From: Mesonia sediminis
Lineage (GTDB): Bacteria; Bacteroidota; Bacteroidia; Flavobacteriales; Flavobacteriaceae
Assembly: GCF_042684705.1 (NCBI RefSeq)
Contig: NZ_JBHULZ010000041.1
Span: 558,001-622,000 of the forward strand
Direction: 5' to 3'
Length of the DNA stretch: 64,000 nt
Part shown: in pieces, positions 54,017 through 62,583 of the stretch
Layout: every line of letters starts with the position of its first letter
How positions within the stretch are numbered: position 1 is the first letter of the stretch
Made by a program: the position numbers and the translations under genes
The notes under the pieces: model-generated
What the model was told of the DNA's origin: nothing
What the model saw: the letters and a program-made list of their open reading frames with translations, nothing else
The model's database searches: none

Positions 54017-54649
54017 TTAATTCAATTCTACAATCCCATTTAGCAGTTTTTCAATTTCCGGTAAATAGCTATCCAATAAATTTTGAGAAGTATAAGTTAT
54101 GAATTGCACTGTTCCTTTATCATTAGAATAGTAATACCCATAATAAGTAATTTTAATTCCTTGCATATTGCCATCCATCCGAATTTGAAGTACTTTTAAG
54201 CCGTTTACGGTTCTATACTCTTGATTTACAATCTTTAAGTCAGGTACGATTGTTTTTCCATTTTCAAGTGCTATTGATCTAAGGGTTTCTAAGGGTATTT
54301 CAACTCTTTCGGTAATGATTAAACCATACAAATCCTCTCCCTTTAGCGCAAGTTCATATTCCGCGTCAGGGTTTTCAATAGATTTATTAAACGACCATTG
54401 TTTAGGATTTAAATAGTAACCTATATTAAGGTTTTTGCTTTTTAATAGAAATGTAGAGTTTTCATCTCTTTCAAATTTTTTAGGATTAATTCGTATTTTT
54501 CTCTCTAACTGTTGGTTTTCATCTTGGTATTTCCAAACACCATCATCATATAGAATAACTTGGTCCCCCGTTTCTGTAACTGCTTTTTGTTGAGCTTTTG
54601 TTATACCAATTGTAAAAAAGCAAATAATTAATAAGCTTATCTCTCTCAT
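54017..54649 (-). CDS. Secreted protein of unknown function between repeats
   Basis: 210 residues. A signal peptide ends near GITKAQ (residue 19). The start of the mature protein, AVTETGDQVILYDDGVWKYQ, resembles the short beta motif seen at the front of many Flavobacterial secreted or periplasmic proteins. The rest alternates strands (NIGYYLNPKQWSFNK, YGLIITERVEIPL, LQIRMDGNMQGIKITYYGY, GTVQFITYTSQNL). No family recognised. It is the only gene in the second repeat-bounded cassette and lies on the opposite strand. Confidence 0.65.
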   Translation of the reverse strand: MREISLLIICFFTIGITKAQQKAVTETGDQVILYDDGVWKYQDENQQLERKIRINPKKFERDENSTFLLKSKNLNIGYYLNPKQWSFNKSIENPDAEYELALKGEDLYGLIITERVEIPLETLRSIALENGKTIVPDLKIVNQEYRTVNGLKVLQIRMDGNMQGIKITYYGYYYSNDKGTVQFITYTSQNLLDSYLPEIEKLLNGIVELN

Positions 54650-54782
54650 AATAAATTCTTAATTAATGGGTTTTTAGTTTGATGCTGGTCGATAAATATA
54701 CAAACTTTTCCGTTTTGATTTTGCTCTTATCGATTTGTATTGTGATTTTTACTTATGGAATGTTTGTAATTATGGAAGCATC

Positions 54783-54993
54783 GCCCGCTCCCGCAGGATT
54801 TCAGCCTGTAGTTTTTGTAATCTGTGGTCAGCAGATTGATAAAAATAACACCCTTTTTAAAATAGGAGCCGTAATTACAAGTTTCATAATTCAGAAGGTC
54901 TTTATTTTGTGAGTTTTAGTTTTATACTTGAATGATGAATTGAGCAATTGATTGAAATGTGGTAAAGAGAACGCGATGCAATTGCGCACTAGC
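54783..54993 (+). repeat. Cassette-boundary direct repeat, copy 3
   Basis: About 211 bp from GCCCGCTCCCGCAGGATTTC to AATTGCGCACTAGC. Copies 1-3 begin 970 and 1012 bp apart. Immediately upstream (about 54680-54780) a short hydrophobic frame (FSVLILLLSICIVIFTYGMF) runs into the repeat and may be the remains of another membrane protein cut by it. Confidence 0.85.
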
Positions 54994-55380
54994 AAGAGGT
55001 CGGGACTGCCAAAAGCTCGCACCAAGTACGTAGTAGTTTAAAACCACGCCTTGTCAGCTCGAGTGCGATTTTATGGCGAGAGCCATAAGAACGTGTATCG
55101 AGAGCTAGTCGAAAAGTAACTAATACTTTTAAAGTTTCCATTAAATCACTTCTCGATACAGCCCAGCGAGTCCAACTACGGCATAAATGCCTGTTGGCTA
55201 AGCTGGCCCACTCGAAGTGACAGGGCGTTTAAAACCTACCTTGTCACACCGAGTTTTGGATTTTTGGACGATAGAAGAAAAATACGAAGTATCGAGGTGC
55301 AGTCGAAAAGTAGCGAATATCTTTATAGTTTCCATTATAATAAACTACTAATCGAAAACTAAAAATACCCATTTCTTAAT

Positions 55381-55472
55381 CCTCTACTTTTTTCCATCGC
55401 CGAAAAAAGTAGCAAAAAAGTCTAGGCTTACGAAACTAGCGCTAAATTGTATGTTTGCAAGCTAAATTTTAG
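55381..55472 (+). repeat. Type-b repeat module, copy 2, truncated by the gap
   Basis: The first 92 bp agree almost exactly with copy 3 at 61070 (same CTACTTTTTT / AAAAAAGTAG hairpin and GTCTAGGCTTACG). The sequence is then lost in ten Ns. Confidence 0.85.
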
Positions 55473-55482
55473 NNNNNNNNNN
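55473..55482. other. Assembly gap (10 N)
   Basis: Ten unknown bases inside a multi-copy repeat. The break is most likely caused by collapsed repeats; ten Ns is often a placeholder, so the true gap size is not known and more sequence may be missing. Confidence 0.98.
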
Positions 55483-55529
55483 AGCGATGGGTAGTATTTT
55501 TTTTTAGTTTTCATAACCTACTTCCATAT

Positions 55530-55787
55530 AATTCATTGAAAATACTATGTCCTAATTTTCATTTTCTTTACGGTGTATTCCTCTCGCTGCGCTCGTCGGA
55601 TACAGGAGAAAACGAAACAAAAGAAAGTACACTTTTTCTGAGGTATTTTTCAGGCAAGCTGAAAACCACTTGTATTTTGCTAAATTGGTTCCAAGGCTTC
55701 ACCAATTCTTCACGCAAAACACAAGTTATACTTAAGAAAAAGATTGCAAAGCTCTGCTTTGAAACGCTTTTTGACGTGGGCTGCTGG
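55530..55787 (+). repeat. Type-c repeat module, copy 2
   Basis: About 258 bp, nearly identical to copy 1 (same GC-rich hairpin around CTCGCTGCGCTCG and TTTTCAG-GCAAG-CTGAAAA). The last hairpin has loop TCT instead of GCT (CAAAGC-TCT-GCTTTG). Confidence 0.85.
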
Positions 55788-56543
55788 TGTATAAAATAAC
55801 TCTAAAACCCACCTTGTCATACCGAGTGGGAGTTTTTGACGATAGGCAAAAACTCTTGTATCGAGGTAAAGTCGAAAAGTAGCGAATTTATTTTTTGCTT
55901 CGTTTTTTATCAAGCAAAAATGAACAGAAAGAATTTGTAGTATTTTGTTGGAAACAGGATTTTGATTGGGAGTGTGAGGGGTGTAGTTTCATTCACTTCT
56001 CGATACAACCCAGCGAGTCCAACTACGGCATTAAAAATGCCTGTTGGCTAAGCTGGCCCACTCGAAGTGACAGACACCAGAAAAATCGGGACTCCCAAAA
56101 GGTGGCACTAAGTACGTAGTAGTTTAAAACCTGCCTTGTCACACTGAGTGCGGGTTTTGGCGATAGGCAAACACCCGTGTATCGAAGCCCCGAATACTCG
56201 GGACTCCCTTAAGGTCGTGCCATGTAAGTAGTAGTTTAATACCTGCCTTGTCATGTCGAGTTTCGCATTTTTGTTGGTAAACCAAAAATGTGAAGTATCG
56301 AGACACAGTCGAAAAGTAGCGAATACTTTTTTAGTTCTAATTAAACTACTTCTCGATACAACCCAGCAAGTCCAACTACGGCATTAAAAATGCCTGTTGG
56401 CTAAGCTGGCCCACTCGAAGTGACAGGGCGTTTAAAACCTGCCTTGTCAGTTCAAGTTTCTGTTTTTTTAAAACTATAGCATAAAATAAACTAGTATCCA
56501 TAAGCCTGGTTAGTTAGAACGCATAATAATCAAGACAAAATCC

Positions 56544-56551
56544 TACCTTTG
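56544..56551 (+). promoter_or_regulatory. Candidate -7 element of the FAD oxidoreductase gene
   Basis: TACCTTTG, a full TAnnTTTG match, ends four bases before the ATG at 56556, implying a transcript with little or no leader. Confidence 0.45.
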
Positions 56552-56555
56552 TCCT

Positions 56556-57602
56556 ATGAAAAAAGTAAACTACCTCATTGTAGGCTACGGCCTGGCAGGT
56601 TTTGCCGTACATCAAGCGCTTAAAGAAGCAAAGCGGTCGTTTCATGTAATCGATGCAGCTAAAAATCCGGCTTCCTTGGTGGCTGGCGGACTCGTAAATC
56701 CGATTGTATTAAAGAAATTCAATATGAGTTGGAAAGGGGAGTACTGGTATGAGCAGGCAATGCAAGTGTACCAGTCTTTCGAACCGAATCCGTTTACTCC
56801 TATGCCGTTCTTGAGGCCTTTTAAAAATAAACAAGAGCAAAACGATTGGTTTATGGCATGTGAACGCCCAAAAGCTAAAGCTTTTCTGGCTAGTGAGTTG
56901 GTCAAAATCTTGCCTAACAGTCTACAAGCGGAACACCAAGCGGGCCAAACCCAAGGCACGGGTTTACTGAATATCGCTCAGTTACTCCAAAATCAAAAAA
57001 ATGAATTGCAGAAACAAAAGGCTTATACGGCTGCCAGCTTCGATTACCAGCAGTTAGAAATCCGCGAAGACGGAGTGCAATATGCTGATATAAAAGCCGA
57101 TAAACTGGTGTTTTGTGAAGGGGCACAAATCAAAAACAATCCCTATTTTAAAGATTTACCTATTGTACCCAATAAGGGCGAGTATTTGATTATCCATTCT
57201 CCGCAATTGCAATTAGAGCAAGTGGTAAAGGCCGGTTATTTTATCATTCCCTTAGGCGATAATCGCTATAAAGTGGGGGCTACTTATGCGCGTAAATTTG
57301 AAGATGAGCAACCCAGCGCATCCGCAAAAAGCGAAATCATAAAAAAGCTAAAGCAAATTATAAACTGCGATTTTGAGGTTGTCGATCAGCTGGCAGGCGT
57401 ACGTCCTACATTGGGCGACCGTAAACCGGTTATGGGTAGGCACCAAGAACACGAGCAATTGTATGTGCTCAATGGTTTTGGCAGCCGTGGAATTTTGTAC
57501 GCGCCCGAAATGGGACGTATGTTAGTGGCTTATAGCGAAAAACAACAGCCCCTACCTAGCGAATTGGCTATTGAGCGTTTTTATGCTTCTCGACAGCCTT
57601 AG
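56556..57602 (+). CDS. FAD-dependent oxidoreductase (DAO / glycine oxidase-like)
   Basis: 348 residues. N-terminal Rossmann motif YLIVGYGLAGFAVHQAL (about 5-21) with the following acidic HVIDAAKNP; then ASLVAGGLVNPIV, the DAO-family conserved loop. The C-terminal half has VGATYARKFEDEQP, LAGVRPTLGDRKPVMG and NGFGSRGILYAPEMG, typical for amino-acid or amine oxidases bound to FAD. Substrate not determinable. Its last 35 bp overlap the convergent DUF983 gene. Confidence 0.82.
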   Translation: MKKVNYLIVGYGLAGFAVHQALKEAKRSFHVIDAAKNPASLVAGGLVNPIVLKKFNMSWKGEYWYEQAMQVYQSFEPNPFTPMPFLRPFKNKQEQNDWFMACERPKAKAFLASELVKILPNSLQAEHQAGQTQGTGLLNIAQLLQNQKNELQKQKAYTAASFDYQQLEIREDGVQYADIKADKLVFCEGAQIKNNPYFKDLPIVPNKGEYLIIHSPQLQLEQVVKAGYFIIPLGDNRYKVGATYARKFEDEQPSASAKSEIIKKLKQIINCDFEVVDQLAGVRPTLGDRKPVMGRHQEHEQLYVLNGFGSRGILYAPEMGRMLVAYSEKQQPLPSELAIERFYASRQP

Positions 57603-57969
57603 GGTCATAGCTTAAAAAGAAATTGATCCAAATATTGCGCGACCAACGCATGATAATCGGCATCAGGACAATTAGCGTACCTATAATCACGTAAAAACTG
57701 GTCATCAGGCTGCTGCCGATAAATACATAGCTGATGATAAAAGCAGCTACCGAAAAGGCTACTCCCAAAGCGTAACTTACATACATGGCACCATAAAAAA
57801 ACGAAGGCTCTATTTTGTATTTAGTTCCGCAGTGCCCACAATGCTCCTGCATTTCAAAAACCTTGTTTAAATGATAGGGGTTACTATCTTTATACATACT
57901 TTCTTCTTGGCACACCGGGCAGGTACCCGTGAATATGCTGTACAGCTTCGATCCTTTTAGAAATTTCAT
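57568..57969 (-). CDS. DUF983 membrane protein with zinc-binding cysteines
   Basis: 133 residues from the Met at 57969 (MKFLKGSKLYSIFTGTCPVC); an extension of 14 residues is possible but lies in the divergent promoter region. The pattern CPVC...HCGHCGTKY gives two CxxC pairs likely to bind zinc, followed by two membrane helices (YVSYALGVAFSVAAFIIS and MTSFYVIIGTLIVLMPI). Family function is unknown. Divergent from the ABC-F gene and convergent with the FAD oxidoreductase (35-bp overlap). Confidence 0.8.
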   Translation of the reverse strand: MKFLKGSKLYSIFTGTCPVCQEESMYKDSNPYHLNKVFEMQEHCGHCGTKYKIEPSFFYGAMYVSYALGVAFSVAAFIISYVFIGSSLMTSFYVIIGTLIVLMPIIMRWSRNIWINFFLSYDPKAVEKHKNAQ

Positions 57970-58036
57970 AGCTTTCTTTTTTTGCACTACAAAATTAGTC
58001 ATCTTTGCCATAATTAAGGTTACAAAGGTTACACAA

Positions 58037-59962
58037 ATGCTAAATATCCATCAATTAAGTGTCAGTTTTCAGGGGGAATACCTATTTGAGTCCATTTCCT
58101 ATCGTTTAAATGCCGGCGATCGCGTGGGTCTAGTCGGTAAAAACGGAGCTGGAAAATCGACTATGCTCAAAGTTTTGGCTGGCGATTTAGAACCCAGTGA
58201 GGGCCAACTGGCTAAAACCAAAGATTTACAAATCGGTTTCTTGCGACAGGATATAGATTTTGAGGCGGGACGCAGTGTACTCGAAGAGGCCTACCAGGCG
58301 TTTACTAAAATCAAAGCCCTAGAGCGCCAACAGGAAGGAATCAATCACCAATTGGCTACACGCACCGATTATGAGAGCGAAGAATATCACGAGTTAATGG
58401 TGGCGGTGAACGAGGTGCAGCAGCAATACGAAATGTTAGGCGGTTACAATTACCAAGGCGATACCGAAAGGGTGTTGCAGGGGCTGGGCTTTAGCCGAAG
58501 CGATTTCGATAAACCTACCGAGAGCTTTAGTGGAGGTTGGCGTATGCGTATAGAATTGGCTAAATTGCTTTTGCAGAACAACGACGTGTTACTATTGGAT
58601 GAGCCGACCAACCACTTGGATATCGAAAGCATTTTGTGGTTAGAAGATTTTTTAAAAACCACCAGCGGATGCGTGGTGATTGTTTCGCACGATAAGATGT
58701 TCTTAGATAATGTAACCAACCGGACTATCGAAATCAGTTTAGGCAGTATCTACGATTACAACAAGCCTTACACCCAATACCTTAAGCTACGTGCCGAACG
58801 CAAAGAGCAGCAGTTGGCAGCACAAAAAAATCAGCAAAAGGAAATCGAGCAAACCGAAAAACTGATCGAAAAGTTTAGGGCCAAAGCCTCCAAAGCTTCT
58901 ATGGCGCAGTCGCTTATCAAGAAACTCGACAAAATCGATCGGATTGAAGTAGACCAAGACGACCATAGTGTGATGAACCTGCAGTTTCCGGTATCGGTAA
59001 ACCCGGGTAAAATCATTTTAGAAGCCAAGCAATTGGGCAAGTCTTATGGCGATAATCAAGTTTTTAAAGACTTCTCGATGATTGTAGAACGCAACAGCAA
59101 AACGGCTTTTGTAGGTCAAAACGGTCAGGGAAAATCCACTTTAGCCAAAATCATTGTGGGAGAAATCGATTATGAGGGCGAACTCAAACTGGGACACAAT
59201 GTGCAAATCGGTTACTTTGCCCAGAACCAAGCCGAATACCTAGATGGTGATATTAGCGTACACCAAACTATGATCGATGCGGCCAATGAGAAAAACCGCA
59301 CCCGCGTACGCGATATTCTAGGAGCCTTCTTGTTTCGTGGTGATGATATCGAAAAAAAGGTAAAGGTGCTATCGGGTGGAGAGCGTAACCGTTTGGCTTT
59401 AGCCAAAATGTTGTTGCAACCGCTTAACGTGCTGGTAATGGATGAGCCTACCAACCACTTGGATATCCAATCGAAACAGGTGCTTAAAGAAGCGCTGATT
59501 CAATTTGAAGGTACGCTGATTGTAATTTCGCACGATAGAGATTTCTTGCAAGGACTCACCCAGCGGGTATTGGAGTTTAAAGACCATCAGATCAAAGAAT
59601 ATTTGGGCGATATAGACGATTATTTGGCTGAACGTAAGGTAGAAAACCTTCGTGAAGTAGAAAAGAAAACTCAGCCCGAGAAAAAATCCGCGCAAGCTGT
59701 AGTTTCAAAAGAAAAATTAAGCTATGCCGAGCAAAAGCAATTAAAGTCTTTACAAAACAGATTAAGTAATATAGAATCTAAGATCAACCAATTGGAGCGG
59801 GAAATCAAAGAAGACGATGTGGCTTTAGCAACCGACTACGACCAGACTGTGGCAGATACGCAGTTTTTTGATCGGTACGATAAAAAGAAAAAACGCTTGC
59901 AAGCTTTGATGAACGATTGGGAAGCGGTGCAATTGGAAATAGACGAAAAGCAAAGCGAATAA
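58037..59962 (+). CDS. ABC-F family ATPase (Uup/EttA-like)
   Basis: 641 residues from the ATG at 58037 (MLNIHQLSVSFQGEYLF); an upstream in-frame extension is not family-like. Two ABC domains without membrane segments: first Walker A GLVGKNGAGKST, signature FSGGWRMRIELAK, Walker B VLLLDEPTNHLD; second Walker A FVGQNGQGKST, signature LSGGERNRLALAK, Walker B VLVMDEPTNHLD. The linker is Lys/Gln/Glu-rich (P-site tRNA interaction motif type) and a C-terminal coiled coil (about 570-640) matches Uup. ABC-F proteins act on ribosomes or DNA. Followed after 10 bp by the CPXCG protein. Confidence 0.93.
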   Translation: MLNIHQLSVSFQGEYLFESISYRLNAGDRVGLVGKNGAGKSTMLKVLAGDLEPSEGQLAKTKDLQIGFLRQDIDFEAGRSVLEEAYQAFTKIKALERQQEGINHQLATRTDYESEEYHELMVAVNEVQQQYEMLGGYNYQGDTERVLQGLGFSRSDFDKPTESFSGGWRMRIELAKLLLQNNDVLLLDEPTNHLDIESILWLEDFLKTTSGCVVIVSHDKMFLDNVTNRTIEISLGSIYDYNKPYTQYLKLRAERKEQQLAAQKNQQKEIEQTEKLIEKFRAKASKASMAQSLIKKLDKIDRIEVDQDDHSVMNLQFPVSVNPGKIILEAKQLGKSYGDNQVFKDFSMIVERNSKTAFVGQNGQGKSTLAKIIVGEIDYEGELKLGHNVQIGYFAQNQAEYLDGDISVHQTMIDAANEKNRTRVRDILGAFLFRGDDIEKKVKVLSGGERNRLALAKMLLQPLNVLVMDEPTNHLDIQSKQVLKEALIQFEGTLIVISHDRDFLQGLTQRVLEFKDHQIKEYLGDIDDYLAERKVENLREVEKKTQPEKKSAQAVVSKEKLSYAEQKQLKSLQNRLSNIESKINQLEREIKEDDVALATDYDQTVADTQFFDRYDKKKKRLQALMNDWEAVQLEIDEKQSE

Positions 59963-59972
59963 AGCAAAAGTT

Positions 59973-60152
59973 ATGGAAGAACACTTTTTTCAATGTCCGT
60001 ATTGCTGGGAAGAAATCAGCATGTTGATAGACCCTTCACAGAGTCAGACTTATATTGAAGATTGTGAGATCTGCTGCAACCCTATAGAATTATCGGTAAG
60101 CTGTGAAAATCAGCAGGTAGTGCAGCTCAATGCCCGTAGTATCGAGCAATAA
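59973..60152 (+). CDS. CPXCG-motif cysteine-rich small protein
   Basis: 59 residues, read directly from the DNA: it begins MEEHFFQCPYCWEEISMLID, carries a second Cys cluster DCEICCNPIEL, and ends in QLNARSIEQ. Two CxxC knuckles (CPYC and CEIC, plus a further Cys) should bind one zinc. It matches the short CPXCG family of unknown function. It lies 10 bp after the ABC-F gene, so it is likely translated from the same transcript. Confidence 0.85.
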   Translation: MEEHFFQCPYCWEEISMLIDPSQSQTYIEDCEICCNPIELSVSCENQQVVQLNARSIEQ

Positions 60153-60195
60153 AAAGGGATGCCAATAGAATACTATTAGCACCCGATATGATTTA

Positions 60196-60357
60196 TTATT
60201 TACGCAATAGGCGCATCACTAGCGAGATTACTAGCAGTACTATAAAGATATAGAAGATGATTTGGGCAATATCAGCAGCTCCTTCGGCAATGCCTCCAAA
60301 ACCTAGAACAGCTGCAACTAAGGCGATAATTAAAAAAATAACAATCCAACGTATCAT
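60196..60357 (-). CDS. DUF1328 (YtjA-type) small membrane protein
   Basis: 53 residues, read directly from the DNA on the minus strand. It begins MIRWIVIFLIIALVAAVLGF, continues GGIAEGAADIAQIIFY and ends VMRLLRK. The GFGGIAEGAADIAQ motif between two helices is the DUF1328 signature. Predicted inner-membrane peptide, often stress-induced in other bacteria. Convergent with the CPXCG gene. Confidence 0.88.
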   Translation of the reverse strand: MIRWIVIFLIIALVAAVLGFGGIAEGAADIAQIIFYIFIVLLVISLVMRLLRK

Positions 60358-60676
60358 AATATTCAGTTTTTAGTTTGTGTTAATTGATTTACAGATTAAA
60401 AAAATTTGACGTCATTGCTTTAATCTTTGACTAAAGTACAAAGACAATACTTGCGTAATTCTTAATAAATTCTTATTTGGGCTGCTTTTAACAAAATAAG
60501 CTAACACTTGTTAAAAGTCGTTAAGACTTCGGAATCAGGCTTTTATTATCTTCAGTTTTAAACCACGCCTTGTCACACTGAGTGCGGGTTTTTGACGATA
60601 GAACAAAAATGCGAAGTATCGAGGTGAAGTCGAAAAGTAGCGAATTTATTTATATTTTCAAAAGTTACTCTTTTAC

Positions 60677-60912
60677 AATTCATTGAAAATACTATGTCCT
60701 AATTTTCATTTTCTTTACTTGTATAAAGAAAACGAAACAAAAGAAAGTACACTTTTTCTGAGGTATTTTTCAGCTTTGCTGAAAACCACTTGTATTTTGC
60801 TAAATTGGCTCCAAGGCTTCACCAATTCTTTACGCAAAACACAAGTTATACTGAAGAAAAAGATTACAAAGCGCTGCTTTGAAACGCTTTTTGACGTGGG
60901 CTGCTGGTGTGT
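60677..60912 (+). repeat. Type-c repeat module, copy 3
   Basis: About 236 bp. The first hairpin here is the short form TTTTCTTTA-CTTGTA-TAAAGAAAA, where copies 1 and 2 have a longer GC-rich insert. The second hairpin has loop CTTTG (TTTTCAG-CTTTG-CTGAAAA) with an unchanged stem. Confidence 0.85.
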
Positions 60913-61069
60913 AAAATAACTCTAAAACACGCCCTGTCAGCTCGAGTGTGATTTTATGGCGAGAGCCATAAAAACGTGTATCGAGACACGGTCGAAAAGG
61001 AGCGAATATCTTTATAGTTGCCATTATTATCCGCTACTAATCGAAAGCCACAGATATCTAATTATTATT

Positions 61070-61251
61070 CCTCTACTTTTTTCCATCGCCGAAAAAAGTA
61101 GCAAAAAAGTCTAGGCTTACGAAACTAGCGCTAAATTGTATGTTTGCAAGCTAAATTTTAGGAACTCACCCGATTTCCAATCGGTCTCAAACAGCCTAAA
61201 ATTTTTAACGCTTACTGCACTGCCAATTTTACGCCCTATTTTCGATAGGCC
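61070..61251 (+). repeat. Type-b repeat module, copy 3
   Basis: About 182 bp, complete. The starting hairpin CTACTTTTTT / AAAAAAGTAG is identical to copies 1 and 2. It ends CTATTTTCGATAGGCC, followed by a stretch that leads into a type-a module, the same order as in mosaic A. Confidence 0.85.
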
Positions 61252-61624
61252 GATTTAAAATGGTATTTCTATTTATTTTTTTAGAAGAAAACCACGCCTT
61301 GTCACACCGAGTGGGAGTTTTTGACGATAGGCAAAAACTCTTGTATCGAGGTAAAGTCGAAAAGTAGTGAGTTTATTTATATTTTCAAAAGTTACTCTTT
61401 TACAATTCATAAATAATACTATGTCCTAATTTTTATTTTCTTTACTTGTATAAAGAAAATCCCGAAGCGTTGGAACTACTGCGTAGCGAAGTAGCGAATA
61501 CTTTTTTAGTTCCCATAGTGCCGACAGCAAACAAACTGATTAGTCAACACGGCTTTCATGTTAGGTTCTCGAAAAAAAATATAGTAACAAGCTGTACTGG
61601 CTAAAGGAACCCTAAGTTTTTAGG

Positions 61625-62578
61625 CTATCGATTTTTATCGAATATTGATTTAATTTTTTCTGAAAATATTTCAGCACCTTTATTTGATAGGTGTGTTTTA
61701 TCCTTCCAATATTCAAGATTATTATTTTCTTTAAAAAAATTTGTAAAGTCATAATAATCTAAGTTCTTTTTTTTTAAGATTTTGTTTAATTCAATATTAT
61801 CATCGGAACAGCCATCATCAAATACTGGTGAAGTAAAAATGATAAGTGTTTTATTATTTTCTTTACAGAATTCACTTAGTTCATTTATATAAGCATAATA
61901 TATTTCGTTTAAAACTAATTCTTTTTGACAGTCAATCTCCTTTTCACTCGTTTCTTTTTCATCTTTTTCGAGAATATTTTGAAAAATTTCTCTTTGATTT
62001 TCATTTACATAAATAGGGTCATATCCAGAATAAGTTTTATAATTATATTTTGGCTTTAAATAGTTCTTAAGTATTCCTATAACTTTATTATTGTAACTTA
62101 GACTCCAATAAAAATTTTGTAATAAATTGTCGTGCTTTAATTTGTCAATTTCTTGCTTTATAAGACTGTTTCTATTGTATTTTGAAGATAGAGCAAGAAT
62201 ATCGTCTCCTGAATAATTTTTATTGAATGCATTTTCTGGGTCAATATGCAATAAGATTGTTTGTTTTTTTTCATTTGGCAAAAGTTTAATTAAAGTGGCA
62301 GAATACGCCAATTTCCGTCCATCCATACCCATGTTAAAACTATGTTCAGATACTTTGATGGGGTCTATATTGTGATTTGCCCTAGAACTTCCAAAAACAA
62401 AAAATTCCAAATCGTCCTTTATTTGTAAATATTGATTTAATTTACCGATACTTTGACCAGTATAAACCTTATCACTTATTTTATTAAGACCATAAAAAAC
62501 TAATTTGTCTACAACAAATGAAATGATAAGAATTAATATAATGATTTTAATAATATGTTTTAGCGAAGATGAGTTCAT
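61625..62578 (-). CDS. SGNH-type membrane-anchored protein, partner of the MBOAT acyltransferase
   Basis: 317 residues with one N-terminal helix (about 8-30). The SGNH block I GSSRANHN lies at 63-70 (S64 candidate nucleophile) and the catalytic pair D293/H296 in DKTHLSNKGAE near the end, so the Ser-Asp-His set is present. It starts 5 bp after the MBOAT gene, the same arrangement as AlgI with AlgJ/AlgX or DltB with DltD. It probably completes O-acylation of a surface polymer at the periplasmic face. Substrate unknown. Confidence 0.75.
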   Translation of the reverse strand: MNSSSLKHIIKIIILILIISFVVDKLVFYGLNKISDKVYTGQSIGKLNQYLQIKDDLEFFVFGSSRANHNIDPIKVSEHSFNMGMDGRKLAYSATLIKLLPNEKKQTILLHIDPENAFNKNYSGDDILALSSKYNRNSLIKQEIDKLKHDNLLQNFYWSLSYNNKVIGILKNYLKPKYNYKTYSGYDPIYVNENQREIFQNILEKDEKETSEKEIDCQKELVLNEIYYAYINELSEFCKENNKTLIIFTSPVFDDGCSDDNIELNKILKKKNLDYYDFTNFFKENNNLEYWKDKTHLSNKGAEIFSEKIKSIFDKNR

Positions 62579-62583
62579 ACGTT

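Larger units (their letters stand above)
54994..56541. repeat. Repeat mosaic B, 1.5 kb with assembly gap
   Basis: No gene is supported. Type-a modules lie at 55034-55123, 55231-55316, 55804-55887, 56126-56187 (partial) and 56240-56322. Type-d modules (CTTCTCGATACA...CCCACTCGAAGTGACAG, inverse in sense to type a) lie at 55147-55224, 55994-56073 and 56347-56425. A type-b copy at 55381 is cut by the N run, and a type-c copy follows at 55530-55787. Short CGGGACTCCC-type pieces at about 54998, 56093 and 56199 join the modules. Confidence 0.85.
60358..61620. repeat. Repeat mosaic C, 1.2 kb without genes
   Basis: After the DUF1328 promoter region (to about 60550) the same modules appear as in mosaics A and B. 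Type-a modules lie at 60559-60642, 60924-61006 and 61288-61370. A type-c module is at 60677-60912, a type-b module at 61070-61251, and a type-c fragment at 61406-61456. The last ~160 bp before the SGNH gene show no recognised element. Confidence 0.85.

Noticed and set aside
54679..54912. 77-codon hydrophobic frame running into boundary repeat 3
   Set aside because: Its second half is repeat sequence; at most the first ~30 codons are a membrane-protein remnant, so it is not listed as a gene.
50988..61620. CRISPR array
   Set aside because: The repeats are long, structured, variable and irregularly spaced, with no uniform 30-40 bp repeat/spacer pattern and no cas genes.
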